Shown: positions 1 through 11,800, counted from the stretch's first letter. The stretch is DNA of 64,000 nt from Sipunculus nudus (GCA_026874595.1 CM049314.1:58578300-58642299); one strand, 5' to 3'. A program made the numbers and translations. Notes: a model not told the origin generated them from the sequence alone.

Positions 1-336
1 CCATATGCAGCTGTTGTGGGTGCCATCTTCACGGCGTTGAATATGAAATCCCTAAATTAGACGACAACTTGCGGGTTCTCACGTTTACGTGTCACAAAGA
101 AAGAAAGAACGTTTTCGTGCGTACCTTGGATCGGGATCTTATAGTGCAGCTGTCGAAACTGACTGCCTGTGTTTACCCGTGGCAGACATCCCCTAGAAGA
201 ACTGATTAACCATCTTAATGTTTTATTATTATTTACAAAATATCATGAGATTTAATTAGTTGGTTAGTTGGAGGCCCAGGTAAATTACATATTTATCTTT
301 AAATCATTAATATAACATCACTAGGCAAGTAGTTTC

Positions 337-369
337 TCCCTCTCTCTCTCTTTCTCTCTCTCTCTCTCC

Positions 370-413
<44 letters not shown>

Positions 414-418
414 ATGTG
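337..418. repeat. (TC)n-(TA)n-(TG)n compound microsatellite
   Basis: A run of TC dinucleotides passes directly into TA and then TG dinucleotides. The equivalent place in duplicon copy B lacks it, so it expanded, or was lost, after duplication. Confidence 0.95.
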
Positions 419-2592
419 TAGTACTTTGCCGTGAACTATATGTGAAAGAAAATCGTGTCAGGACAAAGACGGTACCTAATACAAAATTAAATCAGTAATG
501 ATGTGACCTGCTTACGTCATCACGTACTCGGGTGAAACTACCATATGTATGCTTACCAGTGCAGTAAATTACCACTCGACCTGGACTCGACAACGGATAA
601 GAAAAATATCACACCATGTGTTATCTTTATAAAAAGCAGATATGATCTACCCCAAAGGTAGTCAACGTCAGTGCACTGGTTGGAAGGTGAGGGGTTGGGG
701 CACTCTTCATAAGAGGGTTTATTGGACAAGTGCTTTCAGAAAAATGTCACTTTATCTTAATTTAATTTAGAAAGGGCCTTCCTTGACACATGCGATTTTA
801 TTATATGAAGTTTCTGATTTCACCTGACTTCAGAATAGCTATTCCTTCGTGTGAAATACATTTAGTCATTATTTAGCGCAATCCCGCACATAGAACGAGG
901 TACCAACAGTTAAACAGTAATGAGTAAAAGGTAAACGTCGCCGAGGTAATAACATTTGTGATAATATAGTGCCACACATTATATACCCTCTCTACACAGC
1001 GCTTTACATATTGGCGTCCTACCTGTATCGTAAGCACTGTTTGTTTTGACCTCGTAGCGTGAATTCCTACACCAGAGGGGAGCACTGTATTTTGGTCCAA
1101 TCAGATGAGACCCTGTGCTGGAAGACAAAACGGTTTACCTGCCAAGCGAGGAATACACGGAGCCAATGTTGTTCATTTCGTTTTGAGTGACAGCTCATTG
1201 CCCCGGCAACCGTGTGGACAGGCCACAGGCTCAAAGAGAATGGTCCAACAATTGGTTTCTTGGCGGAGCCTGATGCCTGTCGAGTGTTTGTTGACCACCA
1301 TTTGGTTGGCTGCTAGTGACATCAGCAGTTTTTTTTTTTCAGCAGACAGGTACAACGCCCGGTGTTAAGTGCATCATAAACAGTCAAATCAGGCAGCGGG
1401 AAAGTCAGTAGCTTCTCCATAAGCGCACGATTCCCGATGCCTCGGGAGCGTACACATTATAATTAACTAACACTGCTCGATATTAGAATATTAAAGTTCC
1501 TTGAAAGTGCTCAGTCTGAATAGGACTGCCTTCTCATAAAATACTCATAAACTTCTTTATCAAAGTATCATAACTGATAAATACTGCTCTTATAATGATC
1601 ACTTTTCAACCAGGAACATGATCAAATTGAAAAGTTTTTTCCCCTCTGTAACTACTGGCAGCTTAATAAGTGATAATAAGTTATATAATGCATGCTGATG
1701 AGTTTATGTTTTCAGTGTGAGAACATAAGATAAAAGCTGTGACAATTGTTATGATTTATAATACTGGGACTCGGTTCCAATAAGTTTTGATTTACTCGTT
1801 AGTATACCGTTTAGATCCGATTTAAAAGAAAAAAAGTCACCTTATGTATTGAAGAAACGCACATCCTGGCCAGTAGATAAAAACTTCCGAGGTAATCGTA
1901 ACTGATGAACCTTATTACCTAGCAAAATTTACATTACGAAATCGTATAACTCAGCATACAGAAACAAAATAATTAGGATCAAATACACATTTATCACACT
2001 GACTGAAGATGCAATTCTCATGAGCAATTCTCGAAAAGTACTTGCTCATCCGACTAAAATAAAACACGCGTATTGAGAGAACACTTACAAAGGACAGCGA
2101 ACAGCATCCCTGAACCTGTGGTCATCTTTACAACCTAATTGCTGTCAGGTGGACTGCTGGCTTACATCGTGTATGAGACTTATAAAGGGAGAAAACACCT
2201 TGCTTTTTCTCACATTTTTTGTGCCTAAGATCGGGAGAGGCTTCATATCATATCGTGCAACTGGGAATATTAAGTGCATGTGGTTTCTACGCACGGCCAA
2301 AAATCAAATTTCCTTTTACCATTAAAGGTACCAGAATTAAAGGATTTGTGCGTGGCCACAACAAGTTACACCACTCTGAAGTCACCCGATGCATGCCCCA
2401 TTGCCACTTAGCGGATACATTCTCTCCTGGACACTGTCCTTCGAGTATTTCCATGTATATATAATTCGTTTCGTTATTCTAGCATACCATGATGATTAAG
2501 TAATAACTGATTGGCTTTACCAGGAATCACATCCATGTGAAAACAAATGATCACTTGTTCCCGGTAATTTTTGTTTTGTTCAGAGATTTCAG

Positions 2593-2696
2593 TATCTATT
2601 GGGAGTGACACTACTACAATGGTCTGGATGCACCTGATAAATGTGAGGATTTGGTCTTTTTAATCGCTGTCTGTCATTCCAACAGACCATCCTCAG
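2593..2696 (+). pseudogene. Exon-like segment in duplicon A, frame and donor broken
   Basis: This aligns with 50,005-50,109 of copy B. The upstream acceptor-like TTCAG is present, but one base is missing near the GTCTGGATGCACC stretch. The base pair that forms a GT donor in copy B reads GG here. If copy B is a real exon, this is its degenerate paralogue. The alternative is that neither copy is coding. No protein family was recognised. Confidence 0.25.
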
Positions 2697-3800
2697 GAAA
2701 ACTATCAAACTATAAATTTACTTTAAATCAGAGCCAACCTAAAGATTATGTGGTTTTCGTTTGCACAGAATCAAATTTTAGTTTCAGATTCAACTAACTG
2801 AACTCAGCACGAAGGATATTGCAAGAGCAAACTAGTAAAAACCAGAACAAAACAATTCTTCTGTACTGAATTGACACTATTCCAGATCCAGGAAAAAATA
2901 TAGTTATAATGCTGATTTTCTTTAGCATATGCTCCACCGTTTCGATAAAACGTTTTCTGGAAGTCGTTTCAGCAGTTATTGGATAATTCAACTACCAATA
3001 AACCAGAGCAATAAAAAAATCACGCATGGTAAAAAACATAACCTGCGTGACGGGGCAATTAAACATTTAATTTAATTAAATTACAATCGCCAGGTCAATG
3101 TGTACTCTGGTCGAACGCTCCTATACACGAGCTACAAATGCACTTGACAACCTGTCGACCTAGACGATGAAATCGCTAAATATATCTCATTGTGTAATTT
3201 TTATAAACAGCAGATGTGCCTTGCGTTGTTTTTTCCGAAGATGATTAACGTACCAGACACTGGCTGGCACTAGAGGGAAGGTGAAACTCCTTATATCTCA
3301 GTAGGTCAAGATGTTGTGTCACCTTCACAGAGGTTCCTTGGACTAGAAGGCTGACTCAAAGGAAAGGTCTCTCTCTGATCACCAAAAAAAGCTTGCGTTG
3401 TTTTTATTTTTGTATTGAAGCCATCACATTGGACTTTTTTAATTTTTGTAATTTTTGTAAATAGCCGTTACTTTGTTATTCAAATAGAGCATGTATTCTG
3501 TTAAAGTACCATAACACAAATCTTACATATGTGATGTATTATGTCTGGTGTAAGTATATACACATCACAACCATTCATATTTTTGGGGGAAAGTTTTGAT
3601 CAAATATCTTGTCGGTGGGCGTTCTGTTTTAATCCACAGTGAATAACCATCGGATACAATTATTTTTTTTGTTCTTGCAAATCTCAAATACGGGTAAAAT
3701 CACATATTTGCAACTTATATTCATTTTTGACCTTGACCTGATACCATTCGTCCTACACACCGACACCCCGTTATCGCGTCCCCACGTATGACCTGTGCTC

Positions 3801-4185
3801 ACTGCACTGCAAGAAAGAAAATGAGGCTGGGTCTGGAAATGTTCGTATTTAGACCCTACCCAATAGGCATCCCCGATACATCAGTAATTGTTCGGAAATG
3901 TTCGGTTATGAAACTGCAACAGTTCTGGGTTGCCAAAAAGATGCTGGGAAGCCATCCTAAAGTTCCCAGGATAATCATAATTCAAATTTATTATTGGACT
4001 GTTCCTTTTTACCCGCAAGCAGGCTCAGCCCATCGCCAAACTTTCTAGTCACCGAACATCACAAGAAGCCAAAACCCAAGCGGGGCTTAGGCATAACGTA
4101 ATTTTTACGTAATAAAGGTCAATTTCAATGTCAAGGAAATGAGAAAACGAAATTCTACAATCACTACAAAACCACGATCAATAAC
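3801..4185. other. No feature seen
   Basis: Single-copy-looking AT-rich sequence between the end of duplicon A and a TA microsatellite. I see no gene, motif or repeat here. Confidence 0.5.
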
Positions 4186-4188
4186 GTG

Positions 4189-4189
<1 letters not shown>

Positions 4190-4254
<65 letters not shown>
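4190..4254. repeat. (TA)n microsatellite
   Basis: Uninterrupted AT/TA dinucleotides. The Ile-Tyr repeat frame it creates on the minus strand is not a gene. Confidence 0.97.
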
Positions 4255-4257
<3 letters not shown>

Positions 4258-4378
4258 CATTACGTACACGACAGTGGGGGATGTTTATTTGACAATACCG
4301 AACAGTCCATAATGTTAAACTGAGTCTTATTTTTGCTAGAGGCAACCGCCTACATTTCATTGCTAGCGTAACTTAATA

Positions 4379-4545
4379 CAGTAGAACCTCTCCTGATTGG
4401 CACCAATGTTGCTAAGGCACCTCCTATTTACGGCAGTCCCTTGAAAGTAGGTCCCAAAATATATAACCTCGCTACCAAGTGCACCTCTCTTTTGCTGGCA
4501 AAATGTCGAGTCCCCTTAGTGTCCGTCATGTGGAGGTTCTCTTGT
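4379..4545. mobile_element. MITE remnant with CAGTAGAACCTC end (pogo/Tigger-like)
   Basis: The left end reads CAGTAGAACCTC just after a TA, and about 165 bases later the inverted form GAGGTTCTCTTG appears. A second copy of the same layout is at 11,641-11,800. CAGT(A/G)AAACCTC termini with TA insertion sites are typical of short pogo/Tigger-derived elements. No transposase is present. The family name is an inference from the ends only. Confidence 0.5.
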
Positions 4546-4639
4546 ATATGTATATCTACAGAATTCAACTCCAGTATCGGACTACAGGGCAGTTTCACCA
4601 GCCTCCTTTCACTTTATATCCTGGTGTTCACGAGATACG

Positions 4640-4880
4640 GTTGCTAGAGTACCCTCAGTGTAATCATGCCCATAGCTTGGTCAAGCTACCGAGAAACCGG
4701 CGATGAGGGCGGTTGTTCGTTAGAAAAACATGCCCGATGGGTACGGCCTTCCCATTAAGCCTGCAGAGCGCACACCCTAGATGGTGGCCCGCCATGAAAA
4801 CTCTCACTGTCTCGGCTGAGATTCGAACCCCTGATCTCATGGCTTTGTGTCCTGTGCTCTACCCCTGACCCACAGTAGTC
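4640..4880 (-). mobile_element. tRNA-derived SINE, family 2, minus-strand copy
   Basis: Read on the minus strand, this begins with an A-box-like stretch (GTGGGTCAGGGGTAGAGCAC). About 35 bases later comes a B box, GGTTCGAATCTC. The body (CTCTGCAGGCTTAATGGGAA and GGTTTCTCGGT) matches the plus-strand copy at 26,318-26,695. The tRNA-like head is a polymerase III promoter relic, not a working tRNA: the anticodon arm and acceptor stem do not close. Confidence 0.75.
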
Positions 4881-5339
4881 GGTCTTGTGTTAGCAGCACA
4901 ATAACTTTATACCAAGGTCAGCCGTATCAACCGTACCATGAATTTCGCTTGCTACAAAATGGCAGTAGTCGATTATTATAGTCAAAGTTATTCCACATAT
5001 GGGCAACAAGCATTTTAAAGACCTTTCCTCGATCAATTGAGGACACTAGCAAGCCTAGCCTAGCCTAAACACATTTAAGCGAAGGCCTTTTGACTGGTCT
5101 CCAACTGACCCATTCTCCAAATACAGGTGCTGATGTGCGTAATGTTAGGCAAGTTATTTTTTAAATATTTTACTTTAATATTCTTAATATTTTTCAAGGA
5201 GCTATGAAAATTAATACAAGGCACTCTCCATGGCTCCAATAGTTGCGTTAGGTATTCTGTAGATAACAATTAAAAACCAGTAAACAGGAAGTCAACAAGT
5301 CACTACGTGTTTCCTCCGAAAACAGAGTTGTTTGGGTCA
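4881..5339. other. No feature seen
   Basis: AT-rich sequence with no recognisable gene. Contains a short CTAGC-rich direct repeat near 5,050 (AGCCTAGCCTAGCC) and nothing else of note. Confidence 0.5.
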
Positions 5340-6140
5340 AGTGAAATAGAGTGAGGTGTGTTGCATAAACATGATTGTAGATGGCGTGACCTGACATTTG
5401 ATAGAGGAAGCTCTCCCAGGTGTAAAACATGCAAAATTTCAGGGGGATATGTTGAACCACTGCTGAGATATGAGTGATTTTGACCCTAAGCAGATGAACA
5501 TATGGCAACAGGCAAAAAATGGTTTTAGGTTGGGCCTCTGAATTTGTATTAGCTATAAAGCAATATGATGTCGACTTTAAGGCCGATACGTCAAACCCGA
5601 CCTGAGGAATTAGCATGTATGTCTGCTGTGTACACGGGTCTATAGGTTGCGCCACCTGCATACGCAACGAAACATCTATCCATGATGTATTTACAAGTTA
5701 GATTTCAGGCGGGTAATTCAAACCACTGCCTATATTTGAGTGAATTAAACCAATGGTTGAGTAACAAATGAACACATAAAAATAGTTGTAGGTTGGGCCA
5801 TCAAATTTATAATAAATGTAGGGTGAAGTAAGATCTATATACATGCAACATTTCAGGCCTATATATCCAACCAGTTCTGAGATATTACCATACATGTCTG
5901 CTGGGTAAACGTGTTTATATGGGGCGCCGACTGCCATCTCAACGAAAAATCTATCCAAGATGTATACACATGCTAAATATCAGGAGGATAAACAAACCAC
6001 TGCTGAGATATGAGTTGATTTAAACAAGCTATAAAGCTATCCAGGATCCATATCTATGCCTAATTTCAGTCCGATTGATCAAACGTGTCCCAAGATATGT
6101 GTGTTATGTGTAAAAACAGACGCCCATATGGAGACATTGC
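5340..6140. repeat. Degenerate ~270-bp tandem repeat
   Basis: The phrase ATTTCAGG..GGATA..AAACCACTGC..GAGATATGAGT recurs at about 5,433, 5,701 and 5,975, a spacing of roughly 268-274 bases. An intercalated half-unit (GCATGTATGTCTGCTG followed by a TTGCGCCACCTGC-type tail) occurs at about 5,610 and 5,888. A related dispersed copy is at 31,680-31,960. The long minus-strand frame over 5,248-5,667 follows the repeat and is not a gene. Confidence 0.65.
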
Positions 6141-6292
6141 AAAAGAAAAAGGTCAACCCTGAATGAGGACGCAGCAGTTCACATGTGGCCTGATCACAAT
6201 TCCTAGCTTCATTAAGTTCCGTCCAGTTGTTACGGAGGAGTTCTCCGGAAATCTATGTGGCGGCGGCGTTTCCCGGCTTAAATTTCCATTTG

Positions 6293-6515
6293 CCGCTGCA
6301 GTAAAGGGCTTTATGTGACCTCGCTACCTTGTGGGGTGACCCAATGGTTGTTTGTTGTAGTTTAACTGGTGATATATTTCATCATTTTCCTAAGTGGAGG
6401 TTCCTTACGGTCCCATTGACCAATGGGGAATTAGCATTTCAGTTACTCCTGATAAGGGTCAGGGGGTATACTTGATTTTACCTCTTTCTTCGGTGCAGCC
6501 AGCATACACAATTTT
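6293..6515 (+). repeat. Left direct repeat of the DIRS-like element
   Basis: Matches 10,699-10,945. Shared stretches include CTACCTTGTGGGGTGACC and TGACCAATGGGGAATTAGCA. The left copy lacks about 16 bases (an AAATCTCCCC block) present in the right copy. Confidence 0.9.
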
Positions 6516-6783
6516 ACTCAGTTTTTATCGTTATTTTCCGTATTTGGGACTTCGTTGCAATATATATATAAATACATATTTTCTGTATCATTATCTGGGC
6601 TGGTTGATGTGTGTTCCACCTTATTTTCTTCAACTTTTTATCATGATGTGTGTCCTGACTTTTTTTCGTAATTTTGTACCAATTGGTTTGGTATATTTGC
6701 TGGTGGCAAAATATTCTGGATATGTATCTCACCCTGACATTAAGGGTATATGTCTTGGAAGGTATCCTGTTGCGGTTTCGCTT

Positions 6784-7560
6784 TATTTTGCAGATGCCAC
6801 AATGGAAGCGACGTGCCCCTCAGAGACTGGTTGAGGAGGATGAGCCATCCACTATTGGGACCAACAGCCCAGCTTCAACTTCTATCACTAAAGAGGACTT
6901 GCAGGCCATGCTAGACAGTATGTCCACCTGCTTAACAAATGACCTGGACAAGCTACTGGATGAGAAGCTGGTGGAGAAGGATCTGGTTCCACCAGATGGC
7001 GGCCTGGATGGTCCAAGCCTACAAGTTGCGGCAGAAATAGCGGGTGAGTTGTCCTCATCTCCATCTCATCCCGACAACGAAGACATTATCAGCCTTGCTG
7101 ATAAATTTGCTGAGACCAGGGCGAAGATCTGGAGTGGGGAGTTTTTTGAGATGTCTACAATCGCTTCCATTCTACCGAAGGACAGCACCAACAGCTGTGT
7201 ACGTATATGGATGCTATCCGACACCTGCATGATAAAGAGTGTCAGTGGCATCAGTATAATGTGAAGTTCCGGAAGTTGCGCGAGCGCAGAGGTACGCGCT
7301 GGGATATGCGGCATACAGACCTCTGGATGGATGCCTTATCCTCCAAAGAGCGCCCTTTCGATAACAAGCAGAACCAGCCCTTTCGTGGGAACGCCTCATG
7401 CTGGGCCTTCAATAAGGACAGACCCTGCCCCAAAATTCCGTGTCCGTTTCGACTGTGAATTCAAGCATCCTACCACGAGTTGTAGATTAAAACCACCATT
7501 TCACCACAAGGGGATCGCCAGGTACCCCCCCCCCCCCCAAGGAGCCTCAGCCATCTAGTA
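6784..7560 (+). pseudogene. Gag-like protein of DIRS-like element, frameshifted
   Basis: A charged N-terminal region begins PQWKRRAPQRL. It leads into a stretch with WHQYNVKFRKLRERRG and then a cysteine-rich tail, CWAFNKDRPC followed by CEFKHPTTSC, resembling the zinc-binding C-terminus of DIRS-type gag proteins. The frame shifts at about 7,205 and again near 7,455. A run of 13 Cs at about 7,506-7,519 may add another shift. The assignment rests on position and the Cys/His cluster; gag sequences are poorly conserved. Confidence 0.6.
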
Positions 7561-7608
7561 GACTAACACAACCTAGATCTTCAATCCAACAACCATCTAC
7601 CGACATCA

Positions 7609-8900
7609 TTGGAAGTGGACAAGGTAGATAGGCTACACCTAGACTATTTTTACGAAAATGGTCTCCGCCAACAATTTATTAAGGGTTTTCGTTTTGGTTT
7701 TTGTGTAGGAAGTGTCAACACACCAGTAAGTGACAGCAAAATTAATCACCTATCTTCCGTGGTAATTCAACGGTGGTTGATCGGAAATTATCCTCTGGAT
7801 AATAAGCCTCTGGTCGCATAGCGGGTCCGTTTTATAAACCTCCCTTTTCCAAATTTGTGTGTTCTCCACTTAGAGTTATTCCCAAAAACAGGAAGGCCAA
7901 TTCAGGCTAATCCATAAGTTGTTCATCTTCCTGTCAGTTATTTGAAATGTTCAGATCTTCTCCTGAATTTGCCGCTCGTAAAATAGTCCATTCGGATAGA
8001 ATTATTCATGTGTTAGATGATTTTTTGTTTATTGGTGAATCTGCATGTGATGTATTTTATAATATGTTGCAGAGTTTGTTATCAATGTGTGCAAATATCA
8101 AGGTTCTTATTGCTCATGAAAAGGTGAAGGTCCCAGTCAAGTCTTGACATTTTTAGGCATTGAAATTGATATTGCTCATCAGTGTTTAAGGTTACCCATG
8201 GATAAATGAGTGAAGGCCAGTAAACAACTCTAATTCTTATTAGGTAAAGAGAAAGTTACGTTAAGGCAACTAAAGGCAACTTGGTTATGGGCTTCCTCAA
8301 TTTTGCATGTTTTGTTATCATTACAGAAAGAGCTTTCCTCCGGCGCTTGGTTGACTATACCTGTGGTATCAAGAAGCTGCATCACCATGTTTGCTTCAAA
8401 AAAGAAATCAGATTAGACCTGGTCTTGTGGCTCAGTTTCTTAAAAAAATTAATGGCAAATCATTTTTCTTTGATGAAATGTGGCTTTCAAATGCAAATCT
8501 TTAGCTGTTTACAGATGCTTCACAAGGCATAGGTTATGGGGCTATTTTTCAAAATTAATAATTGGTTTGCCCGGTCTTGGCCAGCTAGTTGGCGCAACAT
8601 TAACATTTTTACACAAGAACTCTATCGAATTGTGATAGCGCTTGAAATTTGAGGTTCTCAACTGTCAAACAAGCGGATACGCTTAATGTGTGACAATCAA
8701 GCTCTTGTATTTATTATCAATAAACAGTCAACACCTTATAAGCCTACCATGCAGCTGGTTAGACGCCTTGTGATCGCAGCGATGAATTTTAATATTTATT
8801 TAGGGCTCAATATCTTGCAGGTATCTCAAATGGCATAGCTGATTCTCTTTCTCGCTTGCAGATAGCGCATTTCAGAGAGCTGGCTCCCACGGCAGATCTT
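7609..8900 (+). pseudogene. Reverse transcriptase-RNase H of DIRS-like element, deleted and frameshifted
   Basis: The start contains a region that resolves across frames into AGPFYKPPF and SPLRVIPK (about 7,818-7,900), normal for the RT fingers of DIRS elements. The text then jumps directly to IIHVLDDFLFIGES (8,000-8,040), the catalytic LDD box, so roughly a hundred residues of RT palm are missing. RNase H follows with LFTDASQGIGYGAIF (about 8,505-8,550), CDNQALVFIINKQ (about 8,690) and IADSLSRLQ (about 8,838-8,865). At least four frame changes or stops interrupt it. It would have copied the element's RNA into DNA. Confidence 0.8.
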
Positions 8901-8924
8901 CAGGCAATAACAATTCCATCTGTC

Positions 8925-9608
8925 CCAAGTACGCTTCCTTGACGGCTGCTGACCAACACCTTATTCTTTGTAGTTTGTCAACTCAAACAAAGAGAACTTA
9001 TCAGGGTGTATGGTCAGTGTCACTCGGAATGGGCAGCCCTCCATGTTTCCAGTTTTACTATATTCCTTTCTTTTTAGTGAGTGTTCGCTCTCTGGACTTC
9101 CGGGCAGTTCCCTTGGAGCTATGGCATCTGCCATATCATTACCACACAAGTTACCAATCTATCTGACCCTAACAATACAGAAGCTTTTCGGTGTCTATTT
9201 TTGGGCGCAAGGAAATTAACTAAGAAGGCTGACATCCGTCTCCCCATTTACCGAAACATACATCACAGTTTGGCCGTTGCCCTTTGCTTTGCAACACAAT
9301 CTCCTTACCCACTGGCTCCTTTTAAAGCTCTGTACTTGTGTTGTTTTCATGGATTTTTCCGGTTTGGCGAGTTAATTCCCCGTTGCAAAGCAGATTTGGT
9401 CAAAGCCACTTTCAATGCACAGCTTACAGGTGATCTAATGTTTTGTAGTTTAAATTATAACAAATTTAAAGGCCACAGTTTCCGAATAGGTGCTACAACT
9501 GAAGCAGCTGCAGCAGGGCAAACTGATGCCCAAATCCGACACCTAGGAGGGTGGAATTCCAACACATTTCATAAGTATATAAGACTTCATTGTCACAATA
9601 ATGGTTAA
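8925..9608 (+). pseudogene. Tyrosine recombinase of DIRS-like element
   Basis: The N-terminal part reads SLSTQTKRTYQGVW (8,965-9,010), typical of the core-binding domain start, and then frameshifts near 9,030. The catalytic domain is open from about 9,081 to the stop at 9,606. It shows FFRFGEL (first catalytic Arg), KGHSFRIGATT (His-x-x-Arg), HLGGW and YIRL (nucleophile Tyr). The distance between the first Arg and HSFR is short for the family, suggesting an internal deletion. In these elements the enzyme integrates circular cDNA without making a target-site duplication. Confidence 0.8.
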
Positions 9609-9689
9609 GTACGAATGCATATATATTTTAATATACCATCTAAATATTTTTATCATATACAAGTTTTAGTTGAGTTATTTAGGTTGACC

Positions 9690-10130
9690 AAAGAAATCGT
9701 ACAGTATCCCAAGTGAGCATTGGTATTGTTGCTTCCCATTGGGTTCTTCCCAATTATATATGTTTATACCATTATCACTTCGATTTTTTCTCGGTCGAAC
9801 TAAGTAATACTACAATATCTAATATGGGCATTTATATTGTTGCCTCTAATTGTGTACATCTCACTATATATATACCGTTTTCAAGGTTAAACAAGTAATA
9901 GTACAATATCCCAAGTGGACATTTGAATTCTTGCTTCCAATTGTTAGCTTATTTCATATCATCTCAATTATATATATTGTATACCTTTTTCGCTTAAAAT
10001 TTGCTATGTTCAGCACGTGATAATACAATATCTCAAGTGGGCATTTGTATTTCTGCTTCCACGTAATATTTGGCTGCCAATAGCTATAGTATATCTCTTA
10101 CAATATCTGAAGCATTGCCGAGTAACTCAA
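9690..10130. repeat. Tandem ~90-120-bp repeats in the DIRS 3' region
   Basis: The phrase ACAATATCCCAAGTGGGCATT, with variants, recurs at about 9,701, 9,811, 9,903 and 10,025. It is followed each time by a TTGCTTCC(A)ATT-like segment and an ATATATAT-rich spacer. Unit lengths are uneven (roughly 110, 92 and 122). It lies between the recombinase stop and the right direct repeat, so it belongs to the element's 3' non-coding part. Confidence 0.75.
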
Positions 10131-10698
10131 GTGAGCATCTCGTGCTTTGCAGTAGAATATAATGTTTTTGAGTGTTTATGTCACTGTGCCAATACCGGCG
10201 CAACCCTGGGCTACTTATTACCTGTTATACATGGTTATATATCTTTGTATGTTATATACATTTGCTTGATATATTTTTAGTCGGAATTAATCTGGTGTAT
10301 ACCCTAGTAAGATACATTTACAGGCTTATTCTTACAGGCTGTTATATAGGTTCAGGAGAATGAGTGTAAAGCGGAAAATTTTGTCAGTTATGGCACTTAT
10401 TTTCCAGTGCGTCAAGTGGTGATCCCAAGTGGGTAGCTGCTGAAGTAACTGCAATTTGTATATACATATATATTGATATCTATAGAGGTTAGGATTAGAA
10501 CAGTTAAAATCTCGAGTTAGTACAGCCATGTATATGTAGTCATACCCATTCTGTTTTCAATTATTTGATCTAGTCTGTTGCATTGCTTGTCCTTGTATAC
10601 AATACAGCAAATTTTGCTTATTTATGCACTTTCTCAATTCGGTTGAGCATTTTCCTTATTTTTGAATGTTGATTAATAATGTTAATGTATGTTGATTT

Positions 10699-10945
10699 AC
10701 CACTGCGATATAGGACTTTATGCGAACTTACTACCTTGTGGGGTGACCAAATGGTTTATTGTTATAGTTTAACTGGTACTATATTTCGTCATTTTCCAAA
10801 GGGGAGTTTCCTTGCGGTCTCCTTGACCAATGGGGAATTAGCATTTCAGTTACTCCTGATTAGGGTCATGGGGGTATATAAATCTCCCCAATACTTGATT
10901 TGATCTCTTCGTTCGTGCCACCAGCAACCCAGTTTTACCACCGCA
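10699..10945 (+). repeat. Right direct repeat of the DIRS-like element
   Basis: Second copy of the 6,293-6,515 repeat, in the same orientation. It extends further at its 3' end with a CCAGCAACCCAG segment related to the left copy's CCAGCATACACA. Confidence 0.9.
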
Positions 10946-11640
10946 ACCCTACCATCCTCCCACCTAAGAAGGATATTTGCATTCATCATTTTCTTTGTTA
11001 TAGTCAATATATTTTATTAATATAAGCTCATTTATATATAAGCTCATATAAAGATGTGTTGACACTTACAGTTATTGTGTATTTGCTGATAATATATGCA
11101 ACTTTATTTCGTGATGCAATTTTTTTAATGGCGATTCGGCCCAAACCATGCATTTATTCCTGTCATTCATAATCAAAAGAGGGAAATTTAGTCACTGATT
11201 ATCCCTCTGTCCCTTAATGTACTTTAATAAAATTTATTAACTGGCCCCACGGGGCCCTTTACGACAATCTTCATTTTCTGTCATTTGTGCATGAGTGCAG
11301 CGAATGAGCATACAACATAGTATCCGCAAACTCTACTGGCGGATACAGTTACTTAAAACAGCTTTTGTTTAGATGTATAAACAATTGTGAATAAGCGAAT
11401 GGTCATTGAGATTGTAAAATAGGAATGTATGGCAACAGCTGCAAGGGCAAAATGCTCGCCAAACTGTAAAGAGCCGGGTTGCTGTTTTAAAACCAGCGGA
11501 ATGTTGAATGTCGACCAGGTTTTGCGCCACCACAGTGGATTTTATATAAGACAATGTGATATTCACAGATGTTATTATGTTTTTATAGCCGCTGGTTGGT
11601 TGGTTTGTTGGCTACTTCCTTGATTTGTCTGTTAGCAAAT
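10946..11640. other. No feature seen
   Basis: AT-rich sequence. A duplicated ATAAGCTCATTTATATATAAGCTCAT at about 11,022-11,048 is the only local structure noted. Confidence 0.4.
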
Positions 11641-11800
11641 ACAGTGAAACCTCTATTATGTCGGCATGCACCTTATTTGGCCATTGTATGGAAGTAAAGA
11701 CAGAAAAACAAACAATGAGAGAAAATGGAATTGTTAAAACTGCTCACTATATAGAGGTGCCAAATTTATGAGGGTGGCACTGATGGAGGTTCCATGGAAA
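11641..11800. mobile_element. MITE remnant with CAGTGAAACCTC end (pogo/Tigger-like)
   Basis: Left end CAGTGAAACCTCTATT after a TA; the right side has the inverted GGAGGTTCCATGG about 160 bases on. Same size and end sequence as the element at 4,379-4,545. Non-coding. Confidence 0.5.

Larger units (their letters stand above)
1..3800 (+). repeat. Segmental duplication, copy A (truncated by window start)
   Basis: This block matches a second region of the window in the same orientation. Bases 1-230 match 44,628-44,857; 420-870 match about 44,960-45,358; 1,440-1,600 match about 46,080-46,200; 2,010-3,725 match about 49,430-51,150; 3,730-3,800 match about 60,598-60,670. Shared strings include TTACGTCATCACGTACTCGG and CAAAGGACAGCGAACAGCAT. 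Similarity is clear but diverged, with many substitutions and small indels. Bases 1,600-2,010 have no evident partner. No intact gene is visible. Copy A lacks the large insertions found in copy B, so it serves as the empty-site reference for them. Confidence 0.85.
6293..10945 (+). mobile_element. DIRS-like tyrosine-recombinase retrotransposon, decayed
   Basis: In order: a ~220-bp direct repeat, gag-like fragments, reverse transcriptase-RNase H fragments, a tyrosine recombinase, a tandem-repeat tract, then the second copy of the direct repeat. Replacing integrase with a tyrosine recombinase after RT-RNase H is the hallmark of DIRS/PAT/Ngaro elements. Direct rather than inverted flanking repeats point to the PAT/Ngaro structural style, although the protein fragments read more like DIRS. 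All coding parts carry frameshifts, and the centre of RT and part of the recombinase appear deleted, so this copy cannot be active. Confidence 0.85.

Noticed and set aside
4178-4360. Tyr-Ile repeat proteins over TA tracts (also 12.7, 29.7, 39.7 and 48.3 kb)
   Set aside because: These are direct translations of (TA)n microsatellites.
5248-5667. 139-codon minus-strand open frame
   Set aside because: It follows the phase of a degenerate ~270-bp repeat, has no domain, and neighbouring repeat copies are not open in the same frame.
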